Shown piece by piece: positions 10,606-19,746 of a stretch of DNA of 64,000 bases (position 1 is the stretch's first letter; every line of letters begins with the position of its first letter). The stretch spans positions 4,836,001 to 4,900,000 of the forward strand of contig NZ_CP033019.1 of NCBI RefSeq assembly GCF_003667705.1, read 5' to 3'. The DNA comes from Janthinobacterium agaricidamnosum (GTDB lineage Bacteria > Pseudomonadota > Gammaproteobacteria > Burkholderiales > Burkholderiaceae_D). The position numbers and the translations under genes were made by a program. Below the pieces are notes generated by a model, which saw nothing but the letters and a program-made list of their open reading frames with translations, ran no database searches and was not told where the DNA came from.

Positions 10606-11234
10606 CGGATCACCTCAAATGATTCTGCATATTGCGTACCGATCTGGGTACCACGGAAAACGGCCTGGCTCTTCACCACCTCGGCAGAAGCGTACACGCG
10701 ATGTGCCTGCGATTGGTAGCGCGCCAGCGACTCCACCTTCTTGCCCACATCCTGCTCACTAAGGTGTACGAAGCAGCTCGTGCGGAAATCGAGATTGTTC
10801 CATGGCACTTCATAGCCAAGCATGGTGGTACGCTTGAATGCGCGGAAACCTTCATGCGCAATCACATGGTGATCCTGATGGGTATCGTTAGGACTAGGTA
10901 AAAATACCAAATCGGGCTGCAGCTCGCGATTCAGCTTGACCATTTCGTCGAGAATAGCCTGACGCTGCTCGGGGAATTTGCGAACTTCGAAATCGAGCAC
11001 GATACAATCTTCAGGAGCGATACCCAACACCAAGGTGGCTTCCTTGACTTCCTTGCGCAAGATGTCACGCGGCAAATGGGGTAACACCGATTGCTCCGCT
11101 GCAGAAAATGCCACGTATACGGCACGCCAGCCTTCGCTGACATATTTCGCAATCGTTCCGCCACAGCCGAATTCGCCGTCGTCGGTATGCGGTGCAAGCA
11201 CCAGCAAAGTTTTTACTCTATGGATATCAGCCAT
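10590..11234 (-). CDS. PIG-L family zinc deacetylase
   Basis: This 214-residue LmbE/PIG-L protein has the N-terminal zinc motif PHTDDGEFGCGG (residues 15-26; the usual form is HPDDE) and the distal NDTHQDHH motif. Relatives remove N-acetyl groups from GlcNAc-type sugars or lipid-linked sugars. Its stop overlaps the start of the hexapeptide acyltransferase gene, which suggests the two act in sequence as deacetylation then N-acyl exchange. The exact substrate is not deducible. Confidence 0.88.
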   Translation of the reverse strand: MADIHRVKTLLVLAPHTDDGEFGCGGTIAKYVSEGWRAVYVAFSAAEQSVLPHLPRDILRKEVKEATLVLGIAPEDCIVLDFEVRKFPEQRQAILDEMVKLNRELQPDLVFLPSPNDTHQDHHVIAHEGFRAFKRTTMLGYEVPWNNLDFRTSCFVHLSEQDVGKKVESLARYQSQAHRVYASAEVVKSQAVFRGTQIGTQYAESFEVIRWIIA

Positions 11235-11364
11235 GTAATCTGCACCTTCAATAAATTATTAGAAACGCCGCACTTGGCACTGGCCGTGACTCCTACTTGG
11301 AAGCATTACAACAGCATCGATAATAAACCCGAAGCCTTCCGACACGCCAGCGCCGTAGATCTAC

Positions 11365-12459
11365 TTACGCCGCCACAGTCTGTCTATAGGCATCGCGCAT
11401 CAATGTCACACAATGATCCCAGGAAAATTGCTGGCACACCCTGGCACGTCCTGCCACGCCAAGACGGTTGCGCAAGGCACTATCTTGCACCAGCAGGTAT
11501 AAGGCGTCTGCCAGCGCTTGCGGGTTTTCGTTTGGAATGATCAAGCCCGTTTCATTTTCGGCTACCACCTCCGGCAACCCTCCCATACGCGATACCACCA
11601 CCGGCAATGCACAGCTCGACGCTTCCAGAATCGCCACGCCGAAGCTCTCACTGTCGTTGCGGCTCGCCGCCACATAGATATCGAGGCGGTTCAACCAGTC
11701 CGGTACGGCTGTGTGGTCAACCTGACCCGCGAAGGTAACACTGGCTTCAAGTCCCAGCTGCGCAACCAGCGCCTGCAACACTGCAGTCTCGCCCCCACCA
11801 CCGACCAGCAACAGTTCAAGACGCCCGAGCAAATCATCTGCTTTTTCGTCTTGCAAGCGTTGCCTCAATAACGCATAGCCATGGATGAGAATATCGATAC
11901 CGTACTTTTTCGCCATCGTCTTGACGGTGCCAATCACCAGGCGCCCGTCAGCTGCTCTCGGTACTGGCACGAATCGCGCGGTGTCGATACCGAACGGCGT
12001 GACAAAAATCGGGGCCAACTCGGGACACAACGAGCGCGTCTGCTCCGCCATGACATGGCTCGTGGAAGCGATGCGGCCGGCAGCCCTCAAATTGCGCTTG
12101 ATCAACCACATCTTGAACCGCGACTCGTAGGGGAATTCGTAGACGTCCGCCCCCCATACCGACAACAGCGAAGGTCCGCGCCAGACCCCTGCCATCAAGG
12201 TGCCGTAACCGCTGGCATAATGGCAATTAAGCAAATCCGGCGACATCTCTGCAAGCACCTTGCCCAAGGCGCGCCGATTCAGGAAATAGCCCTTTCCGCC
12301 ACGGTAAGGCAGCAGATGAACGCGTACGCGATCAGAGTACTGATGAACATCAAAATCGTGCTGAGTGACCAAGTGTACTTCGATATCCTGCTGTGCCAGT
12401 GCATTGCACCAGCGGCTAACATGAATAGAATTGGCTGGTCCAAGAATGGCTATTTTCAT
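11365..12459 (-). CDS. Glycosyltransferase family 4
   Basis: A 364-residue GT-B enzyme. The start is set at the ATG at 12459 (MKIAILGPANSIHVSRW), which overlaps the stop of the polymerase gene as ATGA; the longer open frame to 12531 lies inside that gene. The C-terminal domain has TPFGIDTARFVP, a nucleotide-sugar loop near VIGTVKTMAKKYGID and the E-x7-E motif in ESFGVAILEAS. It probably adds one sugar of the repeat unit on the cytoplasmic side. Acceptor and linkage are unknown. Confidence 0.9.
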   Translation of the reverse strand: MKIAILGPANSIHVSRWCNALAQQDIEVHLVTQHDFDVHQYSDRVRVHLLPYRGGKGYFLNRRALGKVLAEMSPDLLNCHYASGYGTLMAGVWRGPSLLSVWGADVYEFPYESRFKMWLIKRNLRAAGRIASTSHVMAEQTRSLCPELAPIFVTPFGIDTARFVPVPRAADGRLVIGTVKTMAKKYGIDILIHGYALLRQRLQDEKADDLLGRLELLLVGGGGETAVLQALVAQLGLEASVTFAGQVDHTAVPDWLNRLDIYVAASRNDSESFGVAILEASSCALPVVVSRMGGLPEVVAENETGLIIPNENPQALADALYLLVQDSALRNRLGVAGRARVCQQFSWDHCVTLMRDAYRQTVAA

Positions 12460-13784
12460 ATTTCGTTTTTGTTGTTGTCGGTTTTTTGCCAATGTGGCGC
12501 CCCTCTGGCGGTCCACTCCATCAACCGGCAAATCAGGTAAATAAGAGGCAGCGGATAAATAATATAACCGAGGCCAATCACGATATTTCCACGAGCAATC
12601 ATCAGCAATGCTGGCAGCCCAAGTCCAAGAAGGATTGCCGTCATGGCTGGTGGCGCCCGCTGCAGCAACGACTCAAATACCGTCAGTAAAAATGCGAATA
12701 GCAACGGGTAAAGAAGGGCACCGAACCAGCCAGCGTTGAGCAGCGCATCACCCCAAATCAAAAAGTGAAGGGACCCGGGAATACCTTGATGCGAACTATC
12801 GATCATTTCTGTTAACCAAGGATTATCGTTGAATAATCCATCGTTCAAGGCGGCGGTCCAGACCTGATAGGTTACGTCCAACGGCTTGAGGGGAATATCG
12901 GCCAGTTCGCGCGGCAACAGAATAAGCAAGGCCCGATGCAAGGTGGGCATTGGACCAGCACTCCAGCCTTCGAGGTACTTGTGTACGATGTAAAAGTAAT
13001 ACTTCATGATATTGTCTTCGCCGCCGAAAAGACCGCCCCCGTCAACGGAGCTGCCAATCGCATCGAGCAGGCTTGAAAAATCCATGCTCAGCATAGCGCT
13101 CAAACCGATGCCACGCGCAGCGCGCGACAGTACATGCATCGACAGCGCGGCCACTGCGCCACCGAGCAAAACGTACAAGCGGCGAGAAAAACTGATGCGA
13201 TCAGATAAAAACAATTCATAGTAGAAATAGCCACCAAGACAGAACAACATGGCCCGCGAGCCGGTTACCATGAAGACGCCCAAGCAGCAAAGCACCAGCA
13301 AAACAAATCTGATGCGGCTTTTATAGAACACGGGAGCAAGGGAGAATGCCACGAGTCCCAGCAAATTGGATACGCCATCAAGCAAAGTGAGGCCTTCGCT
13401 GCGCTGCTCCGACCAATTGAGCATCAAGAAATCGAGGCCATTACGGGCCTTGATTAACGCAATGATGACAAATATCCCGGTAACCAGAAAAAAGAGCCGT
13501 TTCCAAGCTTGTTCGTCAAAAACCAGTTTCCGATAAGAGCTGCCGCGCGGCAGAAGCCAACCGCCCAGCAGGTATAGAAACACGCAGAACAAGACATTAC
13601 AGGCAAAAAGAAACAGCATGCCGGCGTACAGCACCCGAGTACCATAGGCCGCTTCAATGGATGCCTCGTTGATTGATAGCGTGTAATAAAACAATGCCAT
13701 CAATAAAATAGCATAGTAGCGGGATTTCGATATCGAATACAGAATACTGGGCACAAGAACCAATGCCGACAGGAAAGAGATCAT
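12456..13784 (-). CDS. wzy: O-antigen/repeat-unit polymerase (Wzy-like)
   Basis: This 442-residue protein is almost entirely hydrophobic with about 10-12 predicted helices and one large periplasmic loop (about 240-330) containing short charged stretches, the typical Wzy topology. Wzy proteins have little sequence conservation, so the call rests on topology and on its place between the flippase (18 bp upstream) and glycosyltransferases in a Wzx/Wzy locus with a Wzz gene. It would join undecaprenyl-linked repeat units in the periplasm. Confidence 0.8.
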   Translation of the reverse strand: MISFLSALVLVPSILYSISKSRYYAILLMALFYYTLSINEASIEAAYGTRVLYAGMLFLFACNVLFCVFLYLLGGWLLPRGSSYRKLVFDEQAWKRLFFLVTGIFVIIALIKARNGLDFLMLNWSEQRSEGLTLLDGVSNLLGLVAFSLAPVFYKSRIRFVLLVLCCLGVFMVTGSRAMLFCLGGYFYYELFLSDRISFSRRLYVLLGGAVAALSMHVLSRAARGIGLSAMLSMDFSSLLDAIGSSVDGGGLFGGEDNIMKYYFYIVHKYLEGWSAGPMPTLHRALLILLPRELADIPLKPLDVTYQVWTAALNDGLFNDNPWLTEMIDSSHQGIPGSLHFLIWGDALLNAGWFGALLYPLLFAFLLTVFESLLQRAPPAMTAILLGLGLPALLMIARGNIVIGLGYIIYPLPLIYLICRLMEWTARGAPHWQKTDNNKNEI

Positions 13785-13802
13785 GGTAAAAGCGAATCCT
13801 GG

Positions 13803-15065
13803 TCAGGTATGCAAGGCCGATGGAAAGCCAATCAGGCGGCCATAACTGCAGCTAAAAATATTCTTAAGGCAATATGCCATATAAGCGAAACAGCACACCT
13901 CTCCAGCGACCCAACACAGGGCGATGTCACGGGCGCTGGTCGGCCGCAAAACAAGAATGGCCAGAACAATGAAAACCGAGCGCACGATATTGGCATAAGC
14001 AACACTCTGGTGATGTCCCTGTGCCATCAACATCGGCGGCAAGATACGATTGTGCAGCCAGAAAAAACTGGCGCCAATGAAGCAAAGTGCAGAAGCACCT
14101 GCAGGGGCGAAACCGGCGCCAAAAACCATGGAAATCATCGGTGGCAGCGCTAACCATCCGAGAGGAAGAGCAAGTATGCCCAACAGGCTGCAACCGAGCG
14201 CCAGCTTTTCATATTCGGCCTGCGCAACGGCGCCGTTACCCTTCTTCGACCAATGGTTGTATAGCACCGGCGCGACCATATTCAAGGCAGTCACCATGGC
14301 ATTCAAAAACAGCAACGACATACCAAAATAGCCAGCCTCAGTATGGCTGCCCGCAGCCCGCGCCAACATCCAGAAAGTCAGTGCAGGTACAATTGTAGTG
14401 GTAATAGCTGGAATGAAAGACCAAGCGCCCTCTTTCATCAAGATACGGCAGTCGGCCCCCAACGCTCCCCCTCCACGCAAGTCGAAACCTGCCGTTCGCC
14501 CTACTTCGGCGCTGGCGCACAAGGCAGCACAAACGAAACTCCACATGAGCAATTGGGGCAGTATGGTGAAGTCGTTACCTATGCCAAGAAAAAATATCAG
14601 CGGCAGGCAAATCAAGCCGGGGCTTGCTGTAATCAGATTAAACAGCAGAGGGCTGGAGTTACTCAGAGCAACGGCGCGGAATAAACCGTGCAGCACCATC
14701 GCCAGCGCACAGGCACACATCAGCCAGACATCGCGCAGACTTAATGCTGTCGCCTGAGCTAAATAATTTCCCCCAAACGCTCCCAGCAGCAGCAATAGCG
14801 CTGCCAGAGCCAGGCCATAGTGCACGATCAATCCCGCAGCGCGGCGCGCACTGATCCGCCCTGCATTGATGTGAAAGGTCAGCGCCTGGGAGAAGCCAAA
14901 CAGGCCTAACACGGAGATCAAGTCGATCCACGAACGGTAAGTACTGAAATAACCTTGGCCCTCGGGTCCAAAGCGACGTGAGACCACCACTGAGACAAGG
15001 AAAGTCGCAACCACACCGAAGCCTTGAATCAAGAGCGCGAGCCCCAGTTGCCGCTGTAACTTCAT
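13803..15065 (-). CDS. wzx: Polysaccharide repeat-unit flippase (Wzx, MOP superfamily)
   Basis: A 420-residue protein with about 12 transmembrane helices. The N-terminus (LQRQLGLALLIQGFGVVATFLVSVVVSRRFGPEGQG in two stretches) is typical of the Polysacc_synt/MOP family: helix 1, then a cytoplasmic R-F-G-P-E-x-x-G loop. It should move lipid-linked repeat units across the inner membrane for Wzy. It is flanked by wbpE-like (9 bp) and wzy (18 bp) genes in one transcription unit. Confidence 0.88.
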   Translation of the reverse strand: MKLQRQLGLALLIQGFGVVATFLVSVVVSRRFGPEGQGYFSTYRSWIDLISVLGLFGFSQALTFHINAGRISARRAAGLIVHYGLALAALLLLLGAFGGNYLAQATALSLRDVWLMCACALAMVLHGLFRAVALSNSSPLLFNLITASPGLICLPLIFFLGIGNDFTILPQLLMWSFVCAALCASAEVGRTAGFDLRGGGALGADCRILMKEGAWSFIPAITTTIVPALTFWMLARAAGSHTEAGYFGMSLLFLNAMVTALNMVAPVLYNHWSKKGNGAVAQAEYEKLALGCSLLGILALPLGWLALPPMISMVFGAGFAPAGASALCFIGASFFWLHNRILPPMLMAQGHHQSVAYANIVRSVFIVLAILVLRPTSARDIALCWVAGEVCCFAYMAYCLKNIFSCSYGRLIGFPSALHT

Positions 15066-15074
15066 GCGTCCTCT

Positions 15075-16151
15075 TTATGCCAACGCAACGATGATCTGTT
15101 CCTGCTCCTGTGCAGTCAAGTCTGGCCCCATCGGCAGACTCATCACGCGCTGTGCAGCGCGCTCGGCATGAGGATAGGCACCCTTGTCGCCGAAGCCGGC
15201 ATAAGCTGGCTGCAAATGCATGGGTACTGGATAATGTACCGCAGTAGGAATACCAGCGGCCTTCAGGCGTTCCTGAACAGCATCGCGCGACTCGACCAAC
15301 ACGGTAAACTGGCCGTACACGCTGCTGCGATCGGCACGCTGGCTGACCGTCTCGACTTTATTTTTCAGCAATTCATTGTAGCGCTGACCAATTTCCAGCC
15401 GCTGCGCCACCTCCCATTCAAAACGTTCGAGCTTGGCAAGTACCACCGCACATTGCAACGTATCCATACGGCCGCCAACGCCGATACGCGTATGCACATA
15501 GCGTTTCGACTGACCATGCACCCGAATTTCACGCATGGCCTGGGCAAGCGCATCGTCACTGGTAAAAATAGCGCCGCCGTCCCCGTAACAGCCCAAGGGC
15601 TTGCTCGGGAAAAAGCTCGTGCAGCCTATCGTCGACAGATTGCAACTCTTGCGGCCCTTGTACGTCGCGCCGAAGCTTTGCGCCGCGTCTTCGATAACTA
15701 CCAGGCCATGACGCGCCGCGATAGCATTGATCTCATCCATGTCAGCCGGTTGACCATACAAGGAAACTGGCATTATGGCGCGCGTGCGTGGCGTGATTGC
15801 AGCTTCGATCAGAGCCGCGTTGATATTGCAAGTGTCAGGTTCGATGTCGACAAATACAGGCTTGGCGCCCAACAGCACGATCACTTCGGCCGTGGCGATG
15901 AAGGAGAATGGCGTGGTAATGATTTCGTCACCCGGTTTGACGCCGATGGCCATCAGCGCAATCAGCAGCGCCTCGGTACCCGAAGCAACAGTGATGCAAT
16001 GTTTCGCCCCTGTATATTCCTGCAGCTTGCCTTCCAGCTCCTTGACTTCCGGACCCATAATATATTGGCCATGATCGAGAACTGCCTGAATGCGTGCGTT
16101 AACCTTGTCACGCAGGGCTACGTATTGCGCCTTGAGATCGATGAATTCCAT
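15075..16151 (-). CDS. wbpE: UDP-2-acetamido-2-deoxy-3-oxo-glucuronate aminotransferase (WbpE/WlbC-like)
   Basis: This 358-residue DegT-family PLP enzyme starts MEFIDLKAQY, the standard WbpE N-terminus. The frame runs upstream to 16409, but those codons belong to wbpD. The PLP lysine is Lys184 in FPSKPLGCYGDGG. It converts UDP-3-keto-GlcNAcA to UDP-GlcNAc3NA using glutamate. The neighbours wbpD, wbpB and wbpA complete the pathway, so the assignment is firm. Confidence 0.92.
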   Translation of the reverse strand: MEFIDLKAQYVALRDKVNARIQAVLDHGQYIMGPEVKELEGKLQEYTGAKHCITVASGTEALLIALMAIGVKPGDEIITTPFSFIATAEVIVLLGAKPVFVDIEPDTCNINAALIEAAITPRTRAIMPVSLYGQPADMDEINAIAARHGLVVIEDAAQSFGATYKGRKSCNLSTIGCTSFFPSKPLGCYGDGGAIFTSDDALAQAMREIRVHGQSKRYVHTRIGVGGRMDTLQCAVVLAKLERFEWEVAQRLEIGQRYNELLKNKVETVSQRADRSSVYGQFTVLVESRDAVQERLKAAGIPTAVHYPVPMHLQPAYAGFGDKGAYPHAERAAQRVMSLPMGPDLTAQEQEQIIVALA

Positions 16152-16165
16152 GTTGGACTTTAATG

Positions 16166-16747
16166 TTAGTTGTTGATTAAGGCGCAGATGCCATCTTGCA
16201 ATGTATAACGCTCGCCAGTGTGCTCGCAAACGGTTTCGCCGTCGCCGGTAAGAGGCAGCGCCAGCCGTTCGCCGAAACGGCTCATCCAGCCAACCTGACG
16301 CGCCGGCACGCCCACCATCAGGGCGAAGTCCGGAACGTTTCGATTGATCACGGCGCCCGCGCCAACGAAAGCATAAGCCCCTACAGTGCTGCCGCAGACA
16401 ATGGTGCAATTGGCACCCAGCGTGGAGCCGCGTTTGATCAGCGTCTTGCGATACTCATCCTTGCGCGTTACCGCCGAGCGCGGGTTGTACACATTCGTAA
16501 ATACCATGCTGGGACCACAAAACACGTCGTCCTCGATGGTCACGGCATCGTACACGGAGACATTGTTCTGGATTTTGACGTTGTTACCAATGACAACGTC
16601 ATTGCCGACAAAAACGTTTTGCCCCAAGGAACAGCCTGCACCGATGCGTGCTCCACCGCAAACGTGAACAAAATGCCAGACGCGGGTAGTGTCCCCAATC
16701 GTTGCACCAGCGTCTACGATTGCACTCGAATGTATTGTGGCCGCCAT
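16166..16747 (-). CDS. wbpD: UDP-GlcNAc3NA N-acetyltransferase (WbpD/WlbB-like)
   Basis: A 193-residue left-handed beta-helix acetyltransferase. The start at 16747 ([11 protein letters not shown]) lies one base after the wbpB stop; the open frame extends 13 codons into wbpB. Hexapeptide repeats run from about residue 10 to 140, with [20 protein letters not shown] and FTNVYNPRS as family signatures. It acetylates the 3-amino group made by WbpE to give UDP-2,3-diacetamido-2,3-dideoxy-glucuronate, an O-antigen precursor. Confidence 0.92.
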   Translation of the reverse strand: MAATIHSSAIVDAGATIGDTTRVWHFVHVCGGARIGAGCSLGQNVFVGNDVVIGNNVKIQNNVSVYDAVTIEDDVFCGPSMVFTNVYNPRSAVTRKDEYRKTLIKRGSTLGANCTIVCGSTVGAYAFVGAGAVINRNVPDFALMVGVPARQVGWMSRFGERLALPLTGDGETVCEHTGERYTLQDGICALINN

Positions 16748-16748
16748 C

Positions 16749-17810
16749 TTAATACTCCAGCGGTAATGCGACACGCTTGCCATCACGCGCTGAAAGGTAG
16801 GTGGCGATCAGCACTTCCATCGATTTCAAGCCTTCACGGCCGTCCGTCTCTGGTTCGGCTTCGCCACGCAATACCTTGATGACATTGTCGTAATACAGCG
16901 GATGGCCAAAACCATATACCGACGTGGTCTGATAACTGGCTTCCTTGACCTTCTCATCATCCGGGTGCGGCTCGGAAAACTCCCAATGCTGCACTTCGTT
17001 GACGGCAACACCACCGATACGTACTGTGCCTTTTTCACCCAGAATGGTGATGCTGCCTTCCAGATTGCGCGGGTAGGTCAGCATGGTCACGTTCATCGAA
17101 CCGAGCGCACCATTACGCCAGCGCAGACTGATGACGCCGGTGTCCTCGACCTCGATATCGCGCTCCAGCGTGGCGGTGTAGGCATGCAGACTCTCGACGG
17201 GGCCGATGACCCAGTCGATCAGGTCGACATAATGGCTGGCCTGGTTCATGAAGGCGCCACCGTCGTATTCCCATGTACCGCGCCATTTCGCACTGTCATA
17301 GTATTCCTGCGGGCGGGTCCAGAAAACATTCAGGTTCACCATGTAAATACGACCGAAACGTTTTTCCTCGACGGCCTTCTTAAGCAACTGCAAGGTCGCA
17401 TTACGGCGATTTTGTTTCACAACAAACAACCGCACATTGGCAGCATCACAGGCTTCGACCATGCGCTTGGCATCGTCCCAGCGGGTTGCCATCGGCTTTT
17501 CGGTGATGACGCTGTAGCCAGCCTCGGCAATCTGAATCGCCTGCTCCGGATGCATGCCGGACGGCGTCGTCAGAATAAACGCATCAGCCTGGCAATGCGC
17601 GAGCATCTCGGTCAGGCTGGCATAAGGCGTGGCGCCCGTGCTAGCGGCAGCTTCGGCCAGCGCTTGCGGATTAATATCGCACACGCCGACGAGTTCGCAA
17701 CGGTCAGCATGCTGCTGGATCGCGCCGAAATGATTCTTGGCAATGCGTCCGCAGCCGAGCAGGGCAAAGCGGATCTTGCGGTCAGTGACCGGAGGGGGGA
17801 AATGGCGCAT
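16749..17810 (-). CDS. wbpB: UDP-N-acetylglucosaminuronate 3-dehydrogenase (WbpB/WlbA-like)
   Basis: This 353-residue Gfo/Idh/MocA oxidoreductase has the Rossmann motif [13 protein letters not shown] near the N-terminus and the conserved catalytic Lys in TEKPMA. The central segment ([19 protein letters not shown]) is typical of WlbA/WbpB. It oxidises C3 of UDP-GlcNAcA with NAD and, in studied homologues, is coupled to the WbpE aminotransferase. It lies 17 bp downstream of wbpA and 1 bp upstream of wbpD. Confidence 0.92.
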   Translation of the reverse strand: MRHFPPPVTDRKIRFALLGCGRIAKNHFGAIQQHADRCELVGVCDINPQALAEAAASTGATPYASLTEMLAHCQADAFILTTPSGMHPEQAIQIAEAGYSVITEKPMATRWDDAKRMVEACDAANVRLFVVKQNRRNATLQLLKKAVEEKRFGRIYMVNLNVFWTRPQEYYDSAKWRGTWEYDGGAFMNQASHYVDLIDWVIGPVESLHAYTATLERDIEVEDTGVISLRWRNGALGSMNVTMLTYPRNLEGSITILGEKGTVRIGGVAVNEVQHWEFSEPHPDDEKVKEASYQTTSVYGFGHPLYYDNVIKVLRGEAEPETDGREGLKSMEVLIATYLSARDGKRVALPLEY

Positions 17811-17827
17811 TCAATAATCTTTCGGAA

Positions 17828-19156
17828 TTAGGCTTTGACAACGTTCGACGCCGGCGTCAGGTAGACACCACGCGTATCGACGATCAATTTTGCGTGCTCC
17901 TGAATCAAGGCGTAATCAAAGGCACGGTGATCGGTCGCCAGCAACACCACATCATAGGAGGCGATTGTGGCAGCGGTCAGTTCAACACTGGATAATTCAA
18001 AATGGTGTTCGCGCATCTTCGGGAAGACCGGCACGTGCGGATCCGAGTAAGCGATATCGGCGCCCTTGTCACGCAGAATCTCCATCAATTCCACCGATGG
18101 CGACTCGCGCATATCGTCCACATTCTTCTTGTAGGCAATACCCAGAACCAGCACCTTGCTGCCCTTGATCGAACGCGAGCGCTCATTGAGGGCATCGGCC
18201 AGCTTGCTGATGACCCAATGGGGCATGTCGCTGTTAATCTCGCCAGCGAGTTCAATGAAGCGGGTGTGCAGACCATATTGACGCGCTTTCCACGTCAGGT
18301 AGAACGGGTCGATCGGGATGCAATGGCCGCCCAGGCCAGGGCCCGGATAATAGGCGGTAAAGCCGAAAGGCTTGGTGGCCGCGGCACGAATGACTTCATG
18401 AATGTCGATATCCATCTTGTCAGCAATGATCTTCATTTCATTGACCAAACCGATATTGACAGCACGGTGTATATTTTCCAGCAACTTGGTCAACTCGGCC
18501 GCGCGTGTCGAACTGACCGGCACGACGGTATCGATGGCGGGGCTGTAAAGTGCGATGCCAGCCTGCTGGCAGGCCTCGGTGGTGCCGCCGCAAATCTTCG
18601 GAATGGTTCGGGTTTCGAAATGTTGGTTACCCGGATCTTCGCGCTCGGGCGAGAACACAAGAAATACTTCTTCACCGACCGTGAAACCGCCAGCCTCGAT
18701 ACGCGGCTTAAGTTCTTCATCGGTGGTCCCAGGGTAAGTAGTGCTTTCCAGCGAAACGATCTGGCCTGCACGCATATGCGGCACCAGCGCTTCTGTGGTA
18801 CTCAGGACATAGCTCAGGTCTGGCTCACGGTAATCGTTCAGCGGAGTGGGCACGCAGATAATCAACGCATCGGCCTCAGTGGCGCGCGAAAAATCAGTGG
18901 TAGCCTCGAAACCCTTGGCACGCGCCGCATTGATGGATTCGGCGGAGATGTGTTCGATGTAACTTATTCCTTGATTCAGCTTATCGACCTTGACCTTATC
19001 GATATCGATACCCAGCACCTTGAAACCGACATCAGCATAACGCAGCATCAAAGGCAGGCCAACATAGCCCAAACCCACAATGCCGATAACCGCATTGCTA
19101 TTTTCGAATTTCGAAATAAGTTCATTTAGAAACTTCTTGTTTTTGCTATCGTTCAT
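17828..19156 (-). CDS. wbpA: UDP-N-acetyl-D-glucosamine 6-dehydrogenase (WbpA-like)
   Basis: This 442-residue UDP-sugar dehydrogenase has NAD-binding [12 protein letters not shown] at residues ~24-35, a central dimerisation domain, and the nucleophilic Cys in [12 protein letters not shown]. It oxidises UDP-GlcNAc to UDP-GlcNAcA, the first step of the diacetamido-uronate pathway. It is the first gene of the long minus-strand polysaccharide run; a promoter should lie in the AT-rich sequence just upstream (19160-19200). Confidence 0.92.
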   Translation of the reverse strand: MNDSKNKKFLNELISKFENSNAVIGIVGLGYVGLPLMLRYADVGFKVLGIDIDKVKVDKLNQGISYIEHISAESINAARAKGFEATTDFSRATEADALIICVPTPLNDYREPDLSYVLSTTEALVPHMRAGQIVSLESTTYPGTTDEELKPRIEAGGFTVGEEVFLVFSPEREDPGNQHFETRTIPKICGGTTEACQQAGIALYSPAIDTVVPVSSTRAAELTKLLENIHRAVNIGLVNEMKIIADKMDIDIHEVIRAAATKPFGFTAYYPGPGLGGHCIPIDPFYLTWKARQYGLHTRFIELAGEINSDMPHWVISKLADALNERSRSIKGSKVLVLGIAYKKNVDDMRESPSVELMEILRDKGADIAYSDPHVPVFPKMREHHFELSSVELTAATIASYDVVLLATDHRAFDYALIQEHAKLIVDTRGVYLTPASNVVKA

Positions 19157-19746
19157 TTTTAGGTTTAAATTCTTATATAATTACAACAATTACACCACCC
19201 CGAAAAAACGAAACGGACACATGCCGCACGTTAGGACATCAAGAAAGAAAGATGATATAAAGAAAGAGGAGAGCCAGATTGTAAAACGGTGGTCCAGTAT
19301 AACGACTCCGAGCCTATCTGGATAGGCCTCGGAGCGGAAAAGGGCCGCGACACAGGGGCGCGCCATGGACTAATGTGACGCTTTTACTACTATAGACAGG
19401 AAAAATCATGCCCTGCCTGGTCACATAAAGTTACACTTTTTCATGGTAACACAAGCAATTCTGCATCCGCGCACGCCTGATGATCATTGCGGAACCGCCC
19501 CCGGCACGCTATCATCACAGGTCGAAAATATCTGCCGCGCACAGCTCCCTATAAGATGTATCAGGCCTATAAATTCACGGCACCACCAAGATTGAGGCCT
19601 CAGAACAGTTACACCATCACCATGCGCGCACGGACTCGATACCCAAGCCCCCATTCGGCAAATGAGTCTCCATTCATTATATATATGAAAGCACATGAAA
19701 TTGTACGGGTCGATTACCTGCAAATTGACTACCCGGCGACTCATCA
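19157..19746. other. Divergent regulatory region of the polysaccharide locus
   Basis: About 590 bases without a gene, between wbpA (minus) and the dehydratase gene (plus). It is visibly AT-rich near both start codons, so promoters for both operons are expected here. The one strong structure is a 29-nt hairpin at 19307-19335. I see no clear JUMPstart/ops element. Confidence 0.6.
19307..19335. repeat. Hairpin-forming inverted repeat in the polysaccharide leader region
   Basis: Arms CTCCGAGCCTATC and GATAGGCCTCGGAG pair over 13 bp with one bulged base and a 2-nt loop. There is no T-run on either side, so it is not a standard terminator. It lies about 150 bp upstream of wbpA and 410 bp upstream of the dehydratase gene. 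It could be an operator, an RNA leader structure or a remnant. Confidence 0.6.
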
